Source: Luteimonas cucumeris
GTDB taxonomy: Bacteria; Pseudomonadota; Gammaproteobacteria; Xanthomonadales; Xanthomonadaceae
Reading direction: 5' to 3'
DNA: 64,000 bases
Assembly (NCBI RefSeq): GCF_007830035.1
Contig: NZ_VLKN01000002.1
Span: forward strand, 451,906-515,905
In this document: one piece after another, positions 31,146 through 40,700 of the stretch
How the letters are laid out: each line of letters begins with the position of its first letter
Numbering within the stretch: position 1 is the first letter of the stretch
Notes under the pieces: generated by a model
What the model was told of the DNA's origin: nothing
What the model saw: only the letters and a program-made list of their open reading frames with translations
The model's database searches: none
Translations under genes and position numbers: made by a program

Positions 31146-32458
31146 TGCTGTTCGCCTGCTGCGGGATCACGATGGCCGCCGGCCAGGCCACGGACATACC
31201 GGCCGTGGTCAGCAAGCCTCGCGTCGACGTGCACAGCGGTCCCGATTTCGACACGCCGCGTTTGGCCACGCTCAGTCGCAACGACGCCGTCAGGATCGCC
31301 TCGCAGCAGGGCCTCTGGTACCAGCTCACGCTCGATGCCGGCAAACCCGGCTACGTCCGCGTCAACGACGTGCGCGTGGCCTACGCGGGCGTCGACAGCA
31401 GCGGCAGCGGCATCCAGTTCGCGGGCAAGTCAGGTGCCGGGCGCGCCAGCGAAACCGCCGGCGTGCGCGGCCTCGACCAGAACGAACTGCGCACCGCTTA
31501 TCCCAACCGAGCGCAGCTGGCGCGGATGGAGTCGTACCGCGTCACGCCCACCGACGCCGCGCAGTACGCGCGAGGCCAAGGGCTGGTCGATACCCAGGTG
31601 CCGTATGCGGGCGAAGCCCAGCCGGCATCGAAAGACGCCGGCAATGGCATGACCCAGGCCGAAAAGCGCGGTGGACTTGCCGCCGCGCGCAGCCTGTTGT
31701 CGCGTTTCGGCGGCCTGACCGGCAATGCCGGCACGGTGATCGATGTCGCCAGCAAGAGCGCCACCAAATCGGAAGCCGAACAATCCGACGAGGAGCTGGC
31801 GCTGGGACCGGAGCTGGCCGCACGCATTCTCGGCGCCCGCCCGCTGTGGCAGGACGATGCCGCGCAGCGTCGCGTCAACACGATCGGACGCTGGGTCGCC
31901 ACGCACAGCAGCCGCCCGGAGCTGCCGTGGACTTTCGGCGTGATCGACTCGACCGACATTAACGCATTTGCCGCGCCCGGCGGCTACGTGCTGGTCACCC
32001 GCGGCCTGTACCAGTTGCTCGACGGCGACGCGGAGCTGGCCGCGGTGCTCGGCCACGAGATCAGCCACATCGTGCAGCGCGACCACTACAACGTGATCCG
32101 CAAGCAGGAACTGACTTCCGCCGGCACGGATATCGTGCGCGGCCAGGTCGATGTCGGCGGCGGCGTTGCCGGCAGCTATGCCATGGACTACGTCGGGAAG
32201 AACGGTGCGGCGATCATGCTGACCGGCCTCGATCGCGGCGCCGAATACCGTTCCGACGAGGCCGCGCAGGTCTACCTCGCCCGCTCCGGCTACAACCCGC
32301 TGGCGTTGTACTCGGTGCTGCAGAAGATGACCGCGCTCGGCGACAGGTCGTCGCGCCTGACGCAGTTGTACAAGACGCATCCGGCGCTGGACGACCGGCT
32401 CGACCAGATCGACCGCAACGGCAACCGCGCCTTGGCCGGTTATACCGACCGGCAATGA
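31130..32458 (+). CDS. Exported M48 metalloprotease with N-terminal SH3b domain
   Basis: This is a predicted periplasmic zinc peptidase of 442 residues. A signal peptide (MRYVLMLFACCGITMAAG) precedes an SH3b domain at about residues 22-85 (SKPRVDVHSGPDFD, RVNDVRVAY). After a linker, the M48 domain has the zinc motif HEISH at residues 309-313 and the third ligand probably E372 in EYRSDEAA. M48 periplasmic proteins such as BepA and LoiP act in envelope quality control. The start overlaps the CHASE2 gene by 16 bases, so the two are almost certainly co-transcribed, suggesting a sensed signal linked to envelope proteolysis. Confidence 0.87.
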   Translation: MRYVLMLFACCGITMAAGQATDIPAVVSKPRVDVHSGPDFDTPRLATLSRNDAVRIASQQGLWYQLTLDAGKPGYVRVNDVRVAYAGVDSSGSGIQFAGKSGAGRASETAGVRGLDQNELRTAYPNRAQLARMESYRVTPTDAAQYARGQGLVDTQVPYAGEAQPASKDAGNGMTQAEKRGGLAAARSLLSRFGGLTGNAGTVIDVASKSATKSEAEQSDEELALGPELAARILGARPLWQDDAAQRRVNTIGRWVATHSSRPELPWTFGVIDSTDINAFAAPGGYVLVTRGLYQLLDGDAELAAVLGHEISHIVQRDHYNVIRKQELTSAGTDIVRGQVDVGGGVAGSYAMDYVGKNGAAIMLTGLDRGAEYRSDEAAQVYLARSGYNPLALYSVLQKMTALGDRSSRLTQLYKTHPALDDRLDQIDRNGNRALAGYTDRQ

Positions 32459-32509
32459 CAGTGGGAGGCAATGGACGCGGACGGCGGTGCCGCCCGCATC
32501 CGGCGTCCG

Positions 32510-32908
32510 TCAGCGGAACAGGCGGATCGTCAGCGGATAACGATAGCTCTGCCCGTCGTAGGCCTTGAACGCGGCGATCAGGCTGCACACCAGCCACACC
32601 AGTCCCAGCACCAGCCATACCGGCAACGCGACGATGATGCCGATGCCCAGGGTGAAGATCACCACGACCACGGCAATGGCCGCGTAGAGGAACATGCTGA
32701 GGTTGAAGTTGAGCGCCTCCTTGGCGTGCTCGGCGGCAAACGGGGACTTGTCGCGCACCAGCATCCACACGCCGAGCGCGCCAAGCGTTCCCGCGATCCC
32801 GGCAAACCAGCTGGTGATCAGCGCCAGCACCAGCGCCGTGACATGCGCACCTGCCGCCCACTGGCGGTCGCTCAGGCTGGGGCTGAGGGTCTGTACGTCG
32901 TTTTCCAT
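32510..32908 (-). CDS. DUF4870 membrane protein, copy 1
   Basis: A 132-residue protein with three to four hydrophobic segments and the DUF4870 hallmarks: an N-terminal RQWAAGAHVTAL helix, a charged KSPFAAEHAKEALNFNLS loop and a C-terminal SYRYPLTIRLF. Molecular function is unknown; these proteins are common in many bacteria as small membrane proteins. ATG 32908 has GGGAG seven bases upstream. It is convergent with the M48 gene, 51 bases away. A paralogue lies at 33515 on the same strand, separated by about 600 bases of repeats. Confidence 0.85.
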   Translation of the reverse strand: MENDVQTLSPSLSDRQWAAGAHVTALVLALITSWFAGIAGTLGALGVWMLVRDKSPFAAEHAKEALNFNLSMFLYAAIAVVVVIFTLGIGIIVALPVWLVLGLVWLVCSLIAAFKAYDGQSYRYPLTIRLFR

Positions 32909-33023
32909 GGTCGACTCCCGCCGGAACCACTCCGGTACAACCCGATATTGGGGCCTGGCGCGATACGCGCAAGTGAACTTTCGACCTACCCGCGGGGCAA
33001 GGCCCTGGGCTCTTGCTTCCCGC

Positions 33024-33470
33024 TGTCATCCCCGCGCAGGCGGGGCTTTCAACGGCCGAATGGCTGGTCATCCAGCGACTTTGCTGTCGCCTTTTTGGAG
33101 GTTGCAATGAATATGCATCCCTTCGGGCAGAGCTTCCGCCCGCTGCGCGTGCGGGTCACTTTCTTTTGCTGACCCAAAAGAAAGTAACCAAAGAAAAGGG
33201 TCTTCCCCGACGAAGCTCCCGTTGCGCCTTGCGGTCCTCGGAAAATCGCGAGCCACTACCCAAATCGCCGGATTGATTTGTCGAGGAAGGGCCTTCTCTT
33301 TGGTTACTTTCTCTTGGCCCCTTCAAGAGAAAGTGACCCGACTGCGGTGCAGGCGGAAAAACCGACCTGAAAGGTTGGCAAACGCTGAGCTACCTTCAAA
33401 AGCAAAGGCAAAGTCACTGGGTCGCCGCCTTCTCGGGGATGACGGCTAAGCAAGAGCAAAAAGCGGAGCA
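33024..33470. repeat. Repeat-filled gap between the two DUF4870 genes
   Basis: The interval 32909-33514 holds no convincing gene. It contains a small REP-like hairpin (CCCCGC/GCGGGG, 33030-33045), then the MITE-like element described separately, then AT-richer sequence with short AAAGGCAAAG stretches. Its base composition is lower in GC than its surroundings. Similar mosaic sequence is dispersed in xanthomonad genomes. Confidence 0.6.
33174..33317. mobile_element. MITE-like element with 33-base imperfect inverted ends
   Basis: The left end 33174-33206 (CCAAAAGAAAGTAACCAAAG…) and the right end 33285-33317 are inverted repeats matching at 29 of 33 positions, around about 78 bases. Each end is itself part of a hairpin: ACTTTCTTTTG/CAAAAGAAAGT at 33158-33185 and GGTTACTTTCTCTTG/CAAGAGAAAGTGACC at 33302-33338. 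There is no internal gene. No target duplication was identified. Confidence 0.6.
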
Positions 33471-33514
33471 AGTCCCGCCATAAAGTGCAGGTGAGACGCT
33501 TACAAGGCGCGGCC

Positions 33515-33937
33515 CTACTTCACCAATCGCAGCGTGAACGGATAACGATAAGCCTCGCCATTGTTCGCCTTGACTGCGGCAATGATGATCAGCACCAGCG
33601 CACCCAGGCCCACGATCAGCATCACGGGTACCGTCAGCAACGCGCCGATGCCGAGGCTGAGTACCGTCAGGATCAGCAGGACGACGAAGATCGCCGACAC
33701 GGTGATGTTGAAATTGAGCGCTTCCTTGGCCTGGTCGGCAACGAAGGGCATGGTGTCCTTCTTCACCAGCCAGATGATCAATGGACCGAGGAAAAAACCC
33801 CAGCCGCCGATGGCCGAAGTGACCAGCCCGCCGGCCAGCGCCGACAGATGCGCGAACATGGCCCACTGGCGCTCCTCGGCGCCCGGTGTTCCTGCAGGCG
33901 CTGGCGGTGGCGTCAAGACGTCGTTGAAATCGCTCAT
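33515..33937 (-). CDS. DUF4870 membrane protein, copy 2
   Basis: A 140-residue paralogue of the gene at 32510. It has RQWAMFAHLSALAGG at the N-terminus, the loop KDTMPFVADQAKEALNFNIT, two long hydrophobic helices and AYRYPFTLRLVK at the end. The N-terminal 20 residues are Pro/Ala-rich and cytoplasmic. ATG 33937 has AGGGAAG upstream. The two copies share the core at roughly half of positions by eye, so the duplication is not recent. Function unknown. It precedes pmbA on the same strand order but with no sign of coupling. Confidence 0.85.
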   Translation of the reverse strand: MSDFNDVLTPPPAPAGTPGAEERQWAMFAHLSALAGGLVTSAIGGWGFFLGPLIIWLVKKDTMPFVADQAKEALNFNITVSAIFVVLLILTVLSLGIGALLTVPVMLIVGLGALVLIIIAAVKANNGEAYRYPFTLRLVK

Positions 33938-34000
33938 GCTCGCTTCCCTATTGACTGGATGGCCAGGCCCGCGATGCGCAGGCCCTTTGAGCAGAATACG

Positions 34001-35362
34001 TCAATCGGTGCCGGCAACTGTCATCCGCCCGACCAGGATCGAACCGGTGCGGATGTGCGAGCGCGGATCGACGTCGCTGCCGACCGCTTCGATGCCGGCG
34101 AACATCGCCCTGAGATTGCCTGCAATGGTGATGCCGTCGACCGGATAGGCGATGGCGCCGTCCTCGACCCAGAAACCAGCCGCACCGCGCGAATAATCGC
34201 CGGTGACATTGTTGACGCCCTGCCCCATCAGTTCGGTCACCAGCAGTCCGCGTCCCATGCCGCGCAGCATCTCCTCGAACCCGCCGGCATTGGCCGACAC
34301 CGCCAGGTTGTGCACGCCGCCGGCGTTGGCGGTCGTCTGCAGGCCGAGCTTGCGCGCCGAATACGAGCCCAGCACGTAACGCTGCAGCACTCCGTCATTT
34401 ACCAGCGCCGACTCGCGCGTGGCCACGCCTTCGGCGTCGTATGAAGAGGAGCGGAAGCCACGCATCAGGAACGGCTGCTCCTCGATCGACAGCCACGCGG
34501 GGAACAACGCCGTGCCGACGCTGTCGAGCAGGAAGCTCGCGCGCCGATACAAGGCTCCGCCCGACACCGCGCCCAGCAGATGGCCGACCAGCGAGCGCGC
34601 GATTTCCGCCGAAAACAGTACCGGGTATGCGCCGGTGGGGATCTGGCGCGGCGCCAGTCGTGCCACGGCGCGTTCCGCGGCGCGACGTCCGATCGCCGCC
34701 GCTGGTTCCAGCCCGTCCGCGGACAGCGCGGTGCTGTACCAGCCGTCGCGCTGCATGGCCTCGCCCTGGCCGGCGATCAGCGCACAGCCGATGCTGTGCT
34801 GCGTGTCGCGGTCGCGGCCGATGAAGCCATGCGAATTGGCGTACACGCTGAGGCTCTCGCCGCTACCGACCGACGCACCATCGGAATTGCCGATGCGCGG
34901 ATCGGCATCGCGACCGGCCGCCTCGCAGACCAGGGCCAGATCGATCGCTTGGTCGGCTTCCAGCGCCCACGGATGCCAGGTGTCGAAATCGCGCTGCTCG
35001 CGCGCCATCAATTCGGCATCGGCCAGGCCGGACGCGGGATCGTCCTCCGTGTAACGGGCGATCGCGCAGGCCTGTACCACGGTCGACTCCAGACTCTCCT
35101 CGCGCAGGTCGGCGGTGCTGGCGCTGCCCTTGCGCTGGCCGAAGTAGACGGTGACGCCGATGCCGCGGTCGCGCGTGGATTCGACCGTCTCGACTTCGCC
35201 CATGCGCACGTTGACGTTGAGCCCGCGTTCCTCGCTGCAACTGACTTCGGCCTGGCTTGCGCCATTGGCGCGACAACGCTCCAGCAGGCGCTGCGACAGC
35301 GCCGCCAGCGCGTCGAGGCGGACTTGGCTGTCGTCCTGGATTTGGGTAATGACTGCGTTCAA
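34001..35362 (-). CDS. pmbA: Metalloprotease TldD/E family subunit PmbA (TldE)
   Basis: PmbA/TldE is the non-zinc partner of TldD; together they process peptides such as microcin B17 precursor and degrade unfolded peptides. The 453-residue product shows the family blocks GIGVTVYFGQRKGSASTAD, the middle LFSAEIARSLVGHLLGAVSG and a C-terminal GDYSRGAAGFWVEDG. The start is TTG 35362; an AGGAT ribosome-binding site lies about seven bases upstream and no ATG fits. It is divergent from yjgA, and tldD lies beyond yjgA, so both subunits are encoded within 4 kb. Confidence 0.94.
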   Translation of the reverse strand: MNAVITQIQDDSQVRLDALAALSQRLLERCRANGASQAEVSCSEERGLNVNVRMGEVETVESTRDRGIGVTVYFGQRKGSASTADLREESLESTVVQACAIARYTEDDPASGLADAELMAREQRDFDTWHPWALEADQAIDLALVCEAAGRDADPRIGNSDGASVGSGESLSVYANSHGFIGRDRDTQHSIGCALIAGQGEAMQRDGWYSTALSADGLEPAAAIGRRAAERAVARLAPRQIPTGAYPVLFSAEIARSLVGHLLGAVSGGALYRRASFLLDSVGTALFPAWLSIEEQPFLMRGFRSSSYDAEGVATRESALVNDGVLQRYVLGSYSARKLGLQTTANAGGVHNLAVSANAGGFEEMLRGMGRGLLVTELMGQGVNNVTGDYSRGAAGFWVEDGAIAYPVDGITIAGNLRAMFAGIEAVGSDVDPRSHIRTGSILVGRMTVAGTD

Positions 35363-35392
35363 TGGCTTATCCTTTCTGCTCGATATGCTCTT

Positions 35393-35472
35393 TCATCCCG
35401 AAGCCGAGGGCCGAGGGACCTGTTTTTACCGTGGCCGACGAACAAACAGGTTCCTCGCTACGCTTCGAATGA
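35393..35472. repeat. REP-like palindrome, copy 3, in the pmbA-yjgA divergent region
   Basis: TCATCCCGAAGCCGAGGG…GGGACCTGTTTTTACC pairs with AACAAACAGGTTCCTCGC…GAATGA. It shares the GGGA(C/T)CTGTTTTT core with the copy at 14324. It occupies most of the 122-base divergent interval, so any promoters for pmbA and yjgA must overlap it. Confidence 0.72.
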
Positions 35473-35484
35473 CGATGGTGATTC

Positions 35485-36045
35485 ATGCGCGGACGCGACG
35501 AAGACAGCGGCGAATTCCTCGGCCCCAGCCGCAGCCAGCAACGGCGCTCGGCACTGGACGTGCTGGCGCTGGGCCAGCAGCTGGTGGCGCTGAGCCCGGG
35601 CCAGCTGGACAAGCTGCCGATCCCGGACGGTCTGCGCCCGCATATCGCCGAGACGCAACGCATCACCTCGCCGATCGCACGCAAACGACAGCTGGCGTTC
35701 CTCGCCAAACAGATGCGTCGCGAGGACGATGACACGCTGGACGCAATCCGCGATGCGCTGGATGCCGGCGGCGAAGCTTCTCGTCGCGAGACCGCGATCC
35801 TGCATCGCGCCGAAGCCTGGCGCGAACGCCTGCTCGCCGAAGGCGACAGCGCGCTGGCCGAACTTCTCACCGACCATCCCGATGCGGACCGCCAGCGCCT
35901 GCGGCAGCTGATCCGCAACGCCGGGGAGGAACGGGCGAAGAACAAGCCGCCACACAGCTATCGCGAACTGTTCCGCGAGTTGCGCGACTTGTTCGAAGGG
36001 TCGGGAATGGAGAATCGGGAATCGGGAATCGAGGACGGCGAGTAA
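35485..36045 (+). CDS. yjgA: Ribosome-associated protein YjgA/DarP (DUF615)
   Basis: DarP (YjgA) binds the late 50S precursor and promotes peptidyl transferase centre maturation. The 186-residue product contains the helical DUF615 domain with [26 protein letters not shown]-like and [14 protein letters not shown] segments, then [18 protein letters not shown]. The last 14 residues ([13 protein letters not shown]) are translated from a heptamer repeat and are not part of the family. It is divergent from pmbA, the pairing also found in E. coli, and convergent with tldD, with the stop codon inside a hairpin loop. Confidence 0.94.
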   Translation: MRGRDEDSGEFLGPSRSQQRRSALDVLALGQQLVALSPGQLDKLPIPDGLRPHIAETQRITSPIARKRQLAFLAKQMRREDDDTLDAIRDALDAGGEASRRETAILHRAEAWRERLLAEGDSALAELLTDHPDADRQRLRQLIRNAGEERAKNKPPHSYRELFRELRDLFEGSGMENRESGIEDGE

Positions 36046-36102
36046 GCCGCGACGAACGACGCCCCGCTCTTCCGATTCTCCATTCCCGATTCCCGATTCC
36101 CG
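36002..36102. repeat. Heptamer hairpin between convergent yjgA and tldD
   Basis: The left arm 36002-36031 is GGGAATC units (with GGAGAATC) and encodes the YjgA tail. The right arm 36072-36102 is the complementary GATTCCC/GATTCTCC series and ends five bases before the tldD stop. The yjgA stop lies in the loop. The structure probably serves as a bidirectional terminator. Confidence 0.88.
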
Positions 36103-36107
36103 GCCTT

Positions 36108-37547
36108 TCACGCCGTACCGCCCACCGTCAGCCCTTCGATCAGCAGCGACGGCTGGCCCACGCCCACCGGCACGCTCTGGCCGTCCTTGCCGCAGACGCC
36201 GACGCCTTCGTCCAGCGCCAGGTCGTGGCCGATCATCTTCACCTTCTGCATCGTTTCCGGACCGTTGCCAATCAGCGTGGCGCCCTTCACCGGCGCGGTG
36301 ATCCTGCCGTCCTCGATCAGGTAGGCCTCGGTCGCCGAGAACACGTACTTGCCGCTGGTGATGTCGACCTGCCCGCCGCCGAAGTTGACCGCGTACAGGC
36401 CCTTCTTCACCGAACGGATCATTTCTTCCGGATCGTGCTGACCGGCCAGCATGTAGGTGTTGGTCATGCGCGGCATCACCAGGTGCGCGAACGATTCGCG
36501 GCGGCCGTTGCCGGTCGGCGCGACGCCCATCAGGCGCGCGTTGAGCGTGTCCTGCATGTAACCCACCAGCACGCCGTCCTCGATCAGCGTATTGCACTGC
36601 GTCGGCGTGCCTTCGTCGTCGATGTTCAACGAGCCACGGCGTCCCGGCAGCGTGCCGTCGTCGACGATGGTGACGCCCGGCGATGCCACGCGCTGGCCCA
36701 TGCGGCCGGCGTAGGTCGACGTGCCCTTGCGGTTGAAGTCGCCTTCCAGTCCGTGGCCGACCGCTTCGTGCAACAACACGCCGGGCCAGCCGGAACCGAG
36801 CACCACCGGCATCACGCCAGCCGGTGCGTCGATGGCTTCGAGGTTGACCAATGCCTGCCGCAGGGCTTCGCGCGCGAATTTTTCCGGCTTGCCATCGGCC
36901 AGCAGTTCCGCATACGAATAACGGCCGCCATAGCCGGAGAAGCCGGACTCGCGGCGCCCGTCCTGTTCGACGATCACCTGGATGTTCAGGCGTACCAGCG
37001 GCCGCACATCGCCGGCCATCACGCCGTCGCTGCGCGCGACCAGGATCGTGTCGACGCCGCCGGACAGGCTGACCATCACCTGCTGCACGCGCGGATCGGC
37101 GGCGCGCAGCAGCTTGTCGACGCGGCGCAGTGCTTCCACTTTCTCGGCGTTGTCGAGCACGTCGATCGGATCCTGCGGCGCATACAACTCGCGGTGCTGA
37201 CCGCGCACCAGCGCATGCGCCGGATGTTCGTTGCCGTCGCGGGCGATCGCACGCGCCGAATGCGCCGCCGACAGCAGCGCCTGCGAATTGATGTCGTCGG
37301 AATAGGCGAAGCCGGTTTTCTCGCCGCTGATCGCGCGCACGCCGACGCCCTGCTCGATCGAATGCGCCCCGTCCTTGACGATGCCGTCCTCCACGCTCCA
37401 GCTTTCGCGGCGCGCGTGCTGGAAATACAGGTCGCCGAAGTCGATGCCCGGTCCGAGCAGCGTGCCGAAGGCGCGATCCAGGCCCTGGCTGTCGAGGCCG
37501 GCGGGCAGCAGCAAACGGGATTCGGCGATGGTCAGGGCTTGGGTCAT
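36108..37547 (-). CDS. tldD: Metalloprotease TldD
   Basis: TldD is the zinc-bearing subunit of the TldD/PmbA protease. The active-site HExxxH motif is HEAVGH at residues 260-265, preceded by [16 protein letters not shown] and followed by [16 protein letters not shown]. The length of 479 residues is typical. It lies downstream of yhdP on the same strand, matching the E. coli order rng-yhdP-tldD. The 177-base gap upstream holds a palindrome. The product acts in the cytoplasm with PmbA, which is encoded at 34001. Confidence 0.96.
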   Translation of the reverse strand: MTQALTIAESRLLLPAGLDSQGLDRAFGTLLGPGIDFGDLYFQHARRESWSVEDGIVKDGAHSIEQGVGVRAISGEKTGFAYSDDINSQALLSAAHSARAIARDGNEHPAHALVRGQHRELYAPQDPIDVLDNAEKVEALRRVDKLLRAADPRVQQVMVSLSGGVDTILVARSDGVMAGDVRPLVRLNIQVIVEQDGRRESGFSGYGGRYSYAELLADGKPEKFAREALRQALVNLEAIDAPAGVMPVVLGSGWPGVLLHEAVGHGLEGDFNRKGTSTYAGRMGQRVASPGVTIVDDGTLPGRRGSLNIDDEGTPTQCNTLIEDGVLVGYMQDTLNARLMGVAPTGNGRRESFAHLVMPRMTNTYMLAGQHDPEEMIRSVKKGLYAVNFGGGQVDITSGKYVFSATEAYLIEDGRITAPVKGATLIGNGPETMQKVKMIGHDLALDEGVGVCGKDGQSVPVGVGQPSLLIEGLTVGGTA

Positions 37548-37588
37548 TCGAGAGTTCCAGAAATTAGCGATGAGCGACCACGCTTCTG

Positions 37589-37644
37589 GCCGTCATTCCC
37601 GCGTCCTTCGACAGGCTCAGGATGAGCGCGGCGGGAATGGCGGC
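37589..37644. repeat. REP-like hairpin between yhdP and tldD
   Basis: GCCGTCATTCCCGC (37589-37602) pairs with GCGGGAATGGCGGC (37631-37644) with one mismatch. The loop contains CCTTCGACAGGCTCAGGATG, a sequence also seen as a dispersed repeat in related genomes. The rest of the 177-base gap contains only a run of eight A near 37678. Confidence 0.72.
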
Positions 37645-37724
37645 TTAAAAGCAGGCGCAAAACTCAAACATGCGGCTTAAAAAAAACGCGTCAGGACACA
37701 ACATGCGGGCTTGCCGCCATCGAA

Positions 37725-40700
37725 TCAACCTGACGATGGGCGCTGCACGCGCGACAGGCCCTGCTCGCGGCCGATCACCTCGACTTTCGGTTCCTTCCAC
37801 GGGCCGGTGACGCGATAGGTCTTGGCCGACATCTGGCCCAGTGGCTTGTTCAGCACGGCATTCGCGGCCGCGCCGATCGCCGCGCCCACCGGCCCGCCGG
37901 CCAGGGCGCCGGCCACGGTCAGCAGGTTGCCGGTACGCGGCAGCACCTCGATGGTCTGGTCGAAGCGCTGCGCGCGCAGATCGGCGCCGCCGCGGATGCG
38001 GATCTCCGCGGCCGGGCCGTCGATCACCAGGTCGTCGCTGCGCGCATGGCCTTCGCCGAACTCGATGTTGCCGGCGATTTCGTTGAAGGCGAAACCCTTG
38101 GAGAAGAAGTCGCTGAAATCGAGCATCAGGCGGCGCGGCAACTGGGTCAGGCTCAACAGGCCGAGCACGCGGCCGGCACCGGGCTCCACTTCCAGCAGGC
38201 GGCCGTCGCTGGCGGACAGTGTCAGCCTGCCCTGCAGCGCACCGAGCTTGAACGCCGACGGCGCGCCCGGCCACTGCGCATCGAAGCGGATCCTGCCCTT
38301 GCCACCATCGACCTGCTGGCCGAATCCCGCGCCGGCCAGCAATGCGCCGACATCACTGCTGTCGACGGTCACGCCCAGCCGCGTGCGGGCGGCCGCGCCC
38401 TGGCCGAGCCATTCGCCTTCCAGGTCGATGCGCTGCTTCGGCGAATGCGTCTGCAGCTGTTCGATGCGCATGCCGTTGGCGACCGGCCGGGTACGTAGCT
38501 TCGCCGTGCCGAACACGCCATCGTTGAGACGCAAATCGGCGATGTCGATCGACAGCGCCGGCACCTTGGCCGGGTCGACGTCGTCCGCGCGCGCAGCCGC
38601 CACGACTTCGGCGTCGGCCTTGGGCGCGATACGCGGCCTGGCGAAGCGCCAGTGCACGCGTTCGAAGCTGCCGCTGACCGGTGCGCCCTGCGTATCCGGT
38701 ACCGACAGGCTGCCGGCAAGCGCCGGGCCATCGACGCGGATGCGGGTGGCGCCCGCTTCCGGCGCGGCCCGCAGGCGCGTGTCCGCGAACGAGGAGCCGA
38801 ACAGTTTCAGCTGGTCGGCGACCACATCGACCTGCTGCAGCTTCAGCCCCGCGCCTTCGCCGCCGGCACCGTGCGCCAGCGACAACCAGTCGATCGCATC
38901 CAGCGTGGTCGCGCGCCCGCCGACGATCAGGCCCGATGCCGGCGGTGGTTCCGCGACCGTACCCGTGCCCAGCGAGATCCGCACACCGGTGCGGTCGCCG
39001 CTGCTGCGCGAACGCAGGGCCAGCCGCTTGCCCAGCGACACCTTGACCTCGCCGCTGTCCAGCGGCAACGCGGCGTCGATCGTCGTGGCCAACGGCACGC
39101 CAGCGGCCTTGGACAACGGTGCCGGCAGATCGAGCGCGGTACCGACGAGGTCGGAACGCAATTGCAGCCGGCTTGGCTCCGCAGCCTGGCCCTTGGCGGC
39201 GCGCGGGATCGTCACCGCTGCCGTCCACTGCGAACGGCCGTCGAGCCAGGGCTTGAGCCAGGCCAGCTGGCTGGCGCGATCAAGCAGCGCCTTGCTGGTC
39301 ATGCTCGACTGCAGTTCCGCTTCGAACGCCTGGCGCGCATCGCGCACGAAATCGCCGGCGCGCAGCGACAGCCTGCCGGGCTGTCCTTCCTGCATCACCT
39401 GCAGCCGCTCTGCATCGAAGCCGCCATGGCCATAACGTACGCGGCCGCGCACGTCGTCGAACGCCAGTTGCCAGCGCTTGTCCGACAGTTTCGCGCCGGC
39501 CAGTTCGACCGTGCCTTCGACCTTCTTGTCGCCCTTGGCCTCGCGATGCAGCGGCAGCCACAGTCCGAACGTGAGCTGGGCCGGTCCGCTGGCCGCGACG
39601 CTGTCGAGCGTCTCGCCATGCTCCTCGCGCAACGGACTTTGCCGCAGCAGGGCCAGCAGTTTGGAGGCGTCGCCCGCACCATCGGCCTGCACCGACAGCT
39701 CGGCCTTGCCGAAGCGCGGAATGCCGGCCTGCAGCTTGTCGATGCCGACACCGGCGATGGAAGCCTTGCCTTCGACCGTGAAGCCGTCGGCGACGAAGCT
39801 GAGCCTGCCATCGAGCGACTCGGCCGCCGGCCAGTCGGGCTGGAATTTCAACGTGGCATTGGCGAGGTCGGCGTCGGCCTGGAACAGGCCGTCGCGGTCG
39901 CGGAAGGGCCAATCGTCGAGATCGCCCGACACCACCGCGCGACCATTGCGCACATGGCCGCCGACGAGTGCGGCGTCGAGCCAGTTCACCGTTGCCGGCG
40001 ACATCCTGTGTTTCACCCAGAAACCCTTGGCCGCAGCCACCGGCGATTCGTCCAGCTGCGCGGCGATGTCGATCCACGGCCGCGTACCGTCGCCCTGGAA
40101 CCACAAGCCGCCACGCATGCGCACGCCGAAATCGGTCCCGCGCGCGTACAGGTCACCGCTGCCGATGCGCCAGCCGTCGCCTTCGCGCCAACCGGCCACC
40201 GTGCCGCGCAGGCTTGCCGGATGCGGCACGCCGAATCCACGCGGCCAGTCGAACACGAAGCCCGATTGCGGATCCAGGCGCAGCGCGAAACCGTCGCTGT
40301 CGCCGACGAAATCGCCGGACAGGCGACTCAGGCCCGGCGCGTTGCCCACCGGCGCGAAGCCCAGCGCCGTGATCCGTCCCTGCGCACGCATCGCGCCACC
40401 ACGAACGCCGGCGATCTCGACACCATCCAGGCCCGCCACCGGTTTCGCCGCCAGCAGCCAACGCCGCAGGCCCGCATCGAGCCGGTCGCTCAGGGCGATC
40501 ACCGACAGCAGCGGCGCGACCTGCACGCGGTCGGCCAGCACGGCATAACGCTGCCCGCCGGCCAGCACCAGGCCATCGAGCGACTGCTCGCTGTTGCCGC
40601 TGCCGATGCGCAGGCGCGGCGCATCGAAGCGCCATCCACCCTCGGCGATCCGCCAGCGCGCGCGCGTCTGCAGATGCTGGAATGTCACGCGCGGCGGCGT

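Noticed and set aside
33100-33290. Short open frames on both strands within the DUF4870 intergenic repeats
   Set aside because: They overlap hairpins and a MITE-like repeat, have poor start signals, and show no protein-like composition.
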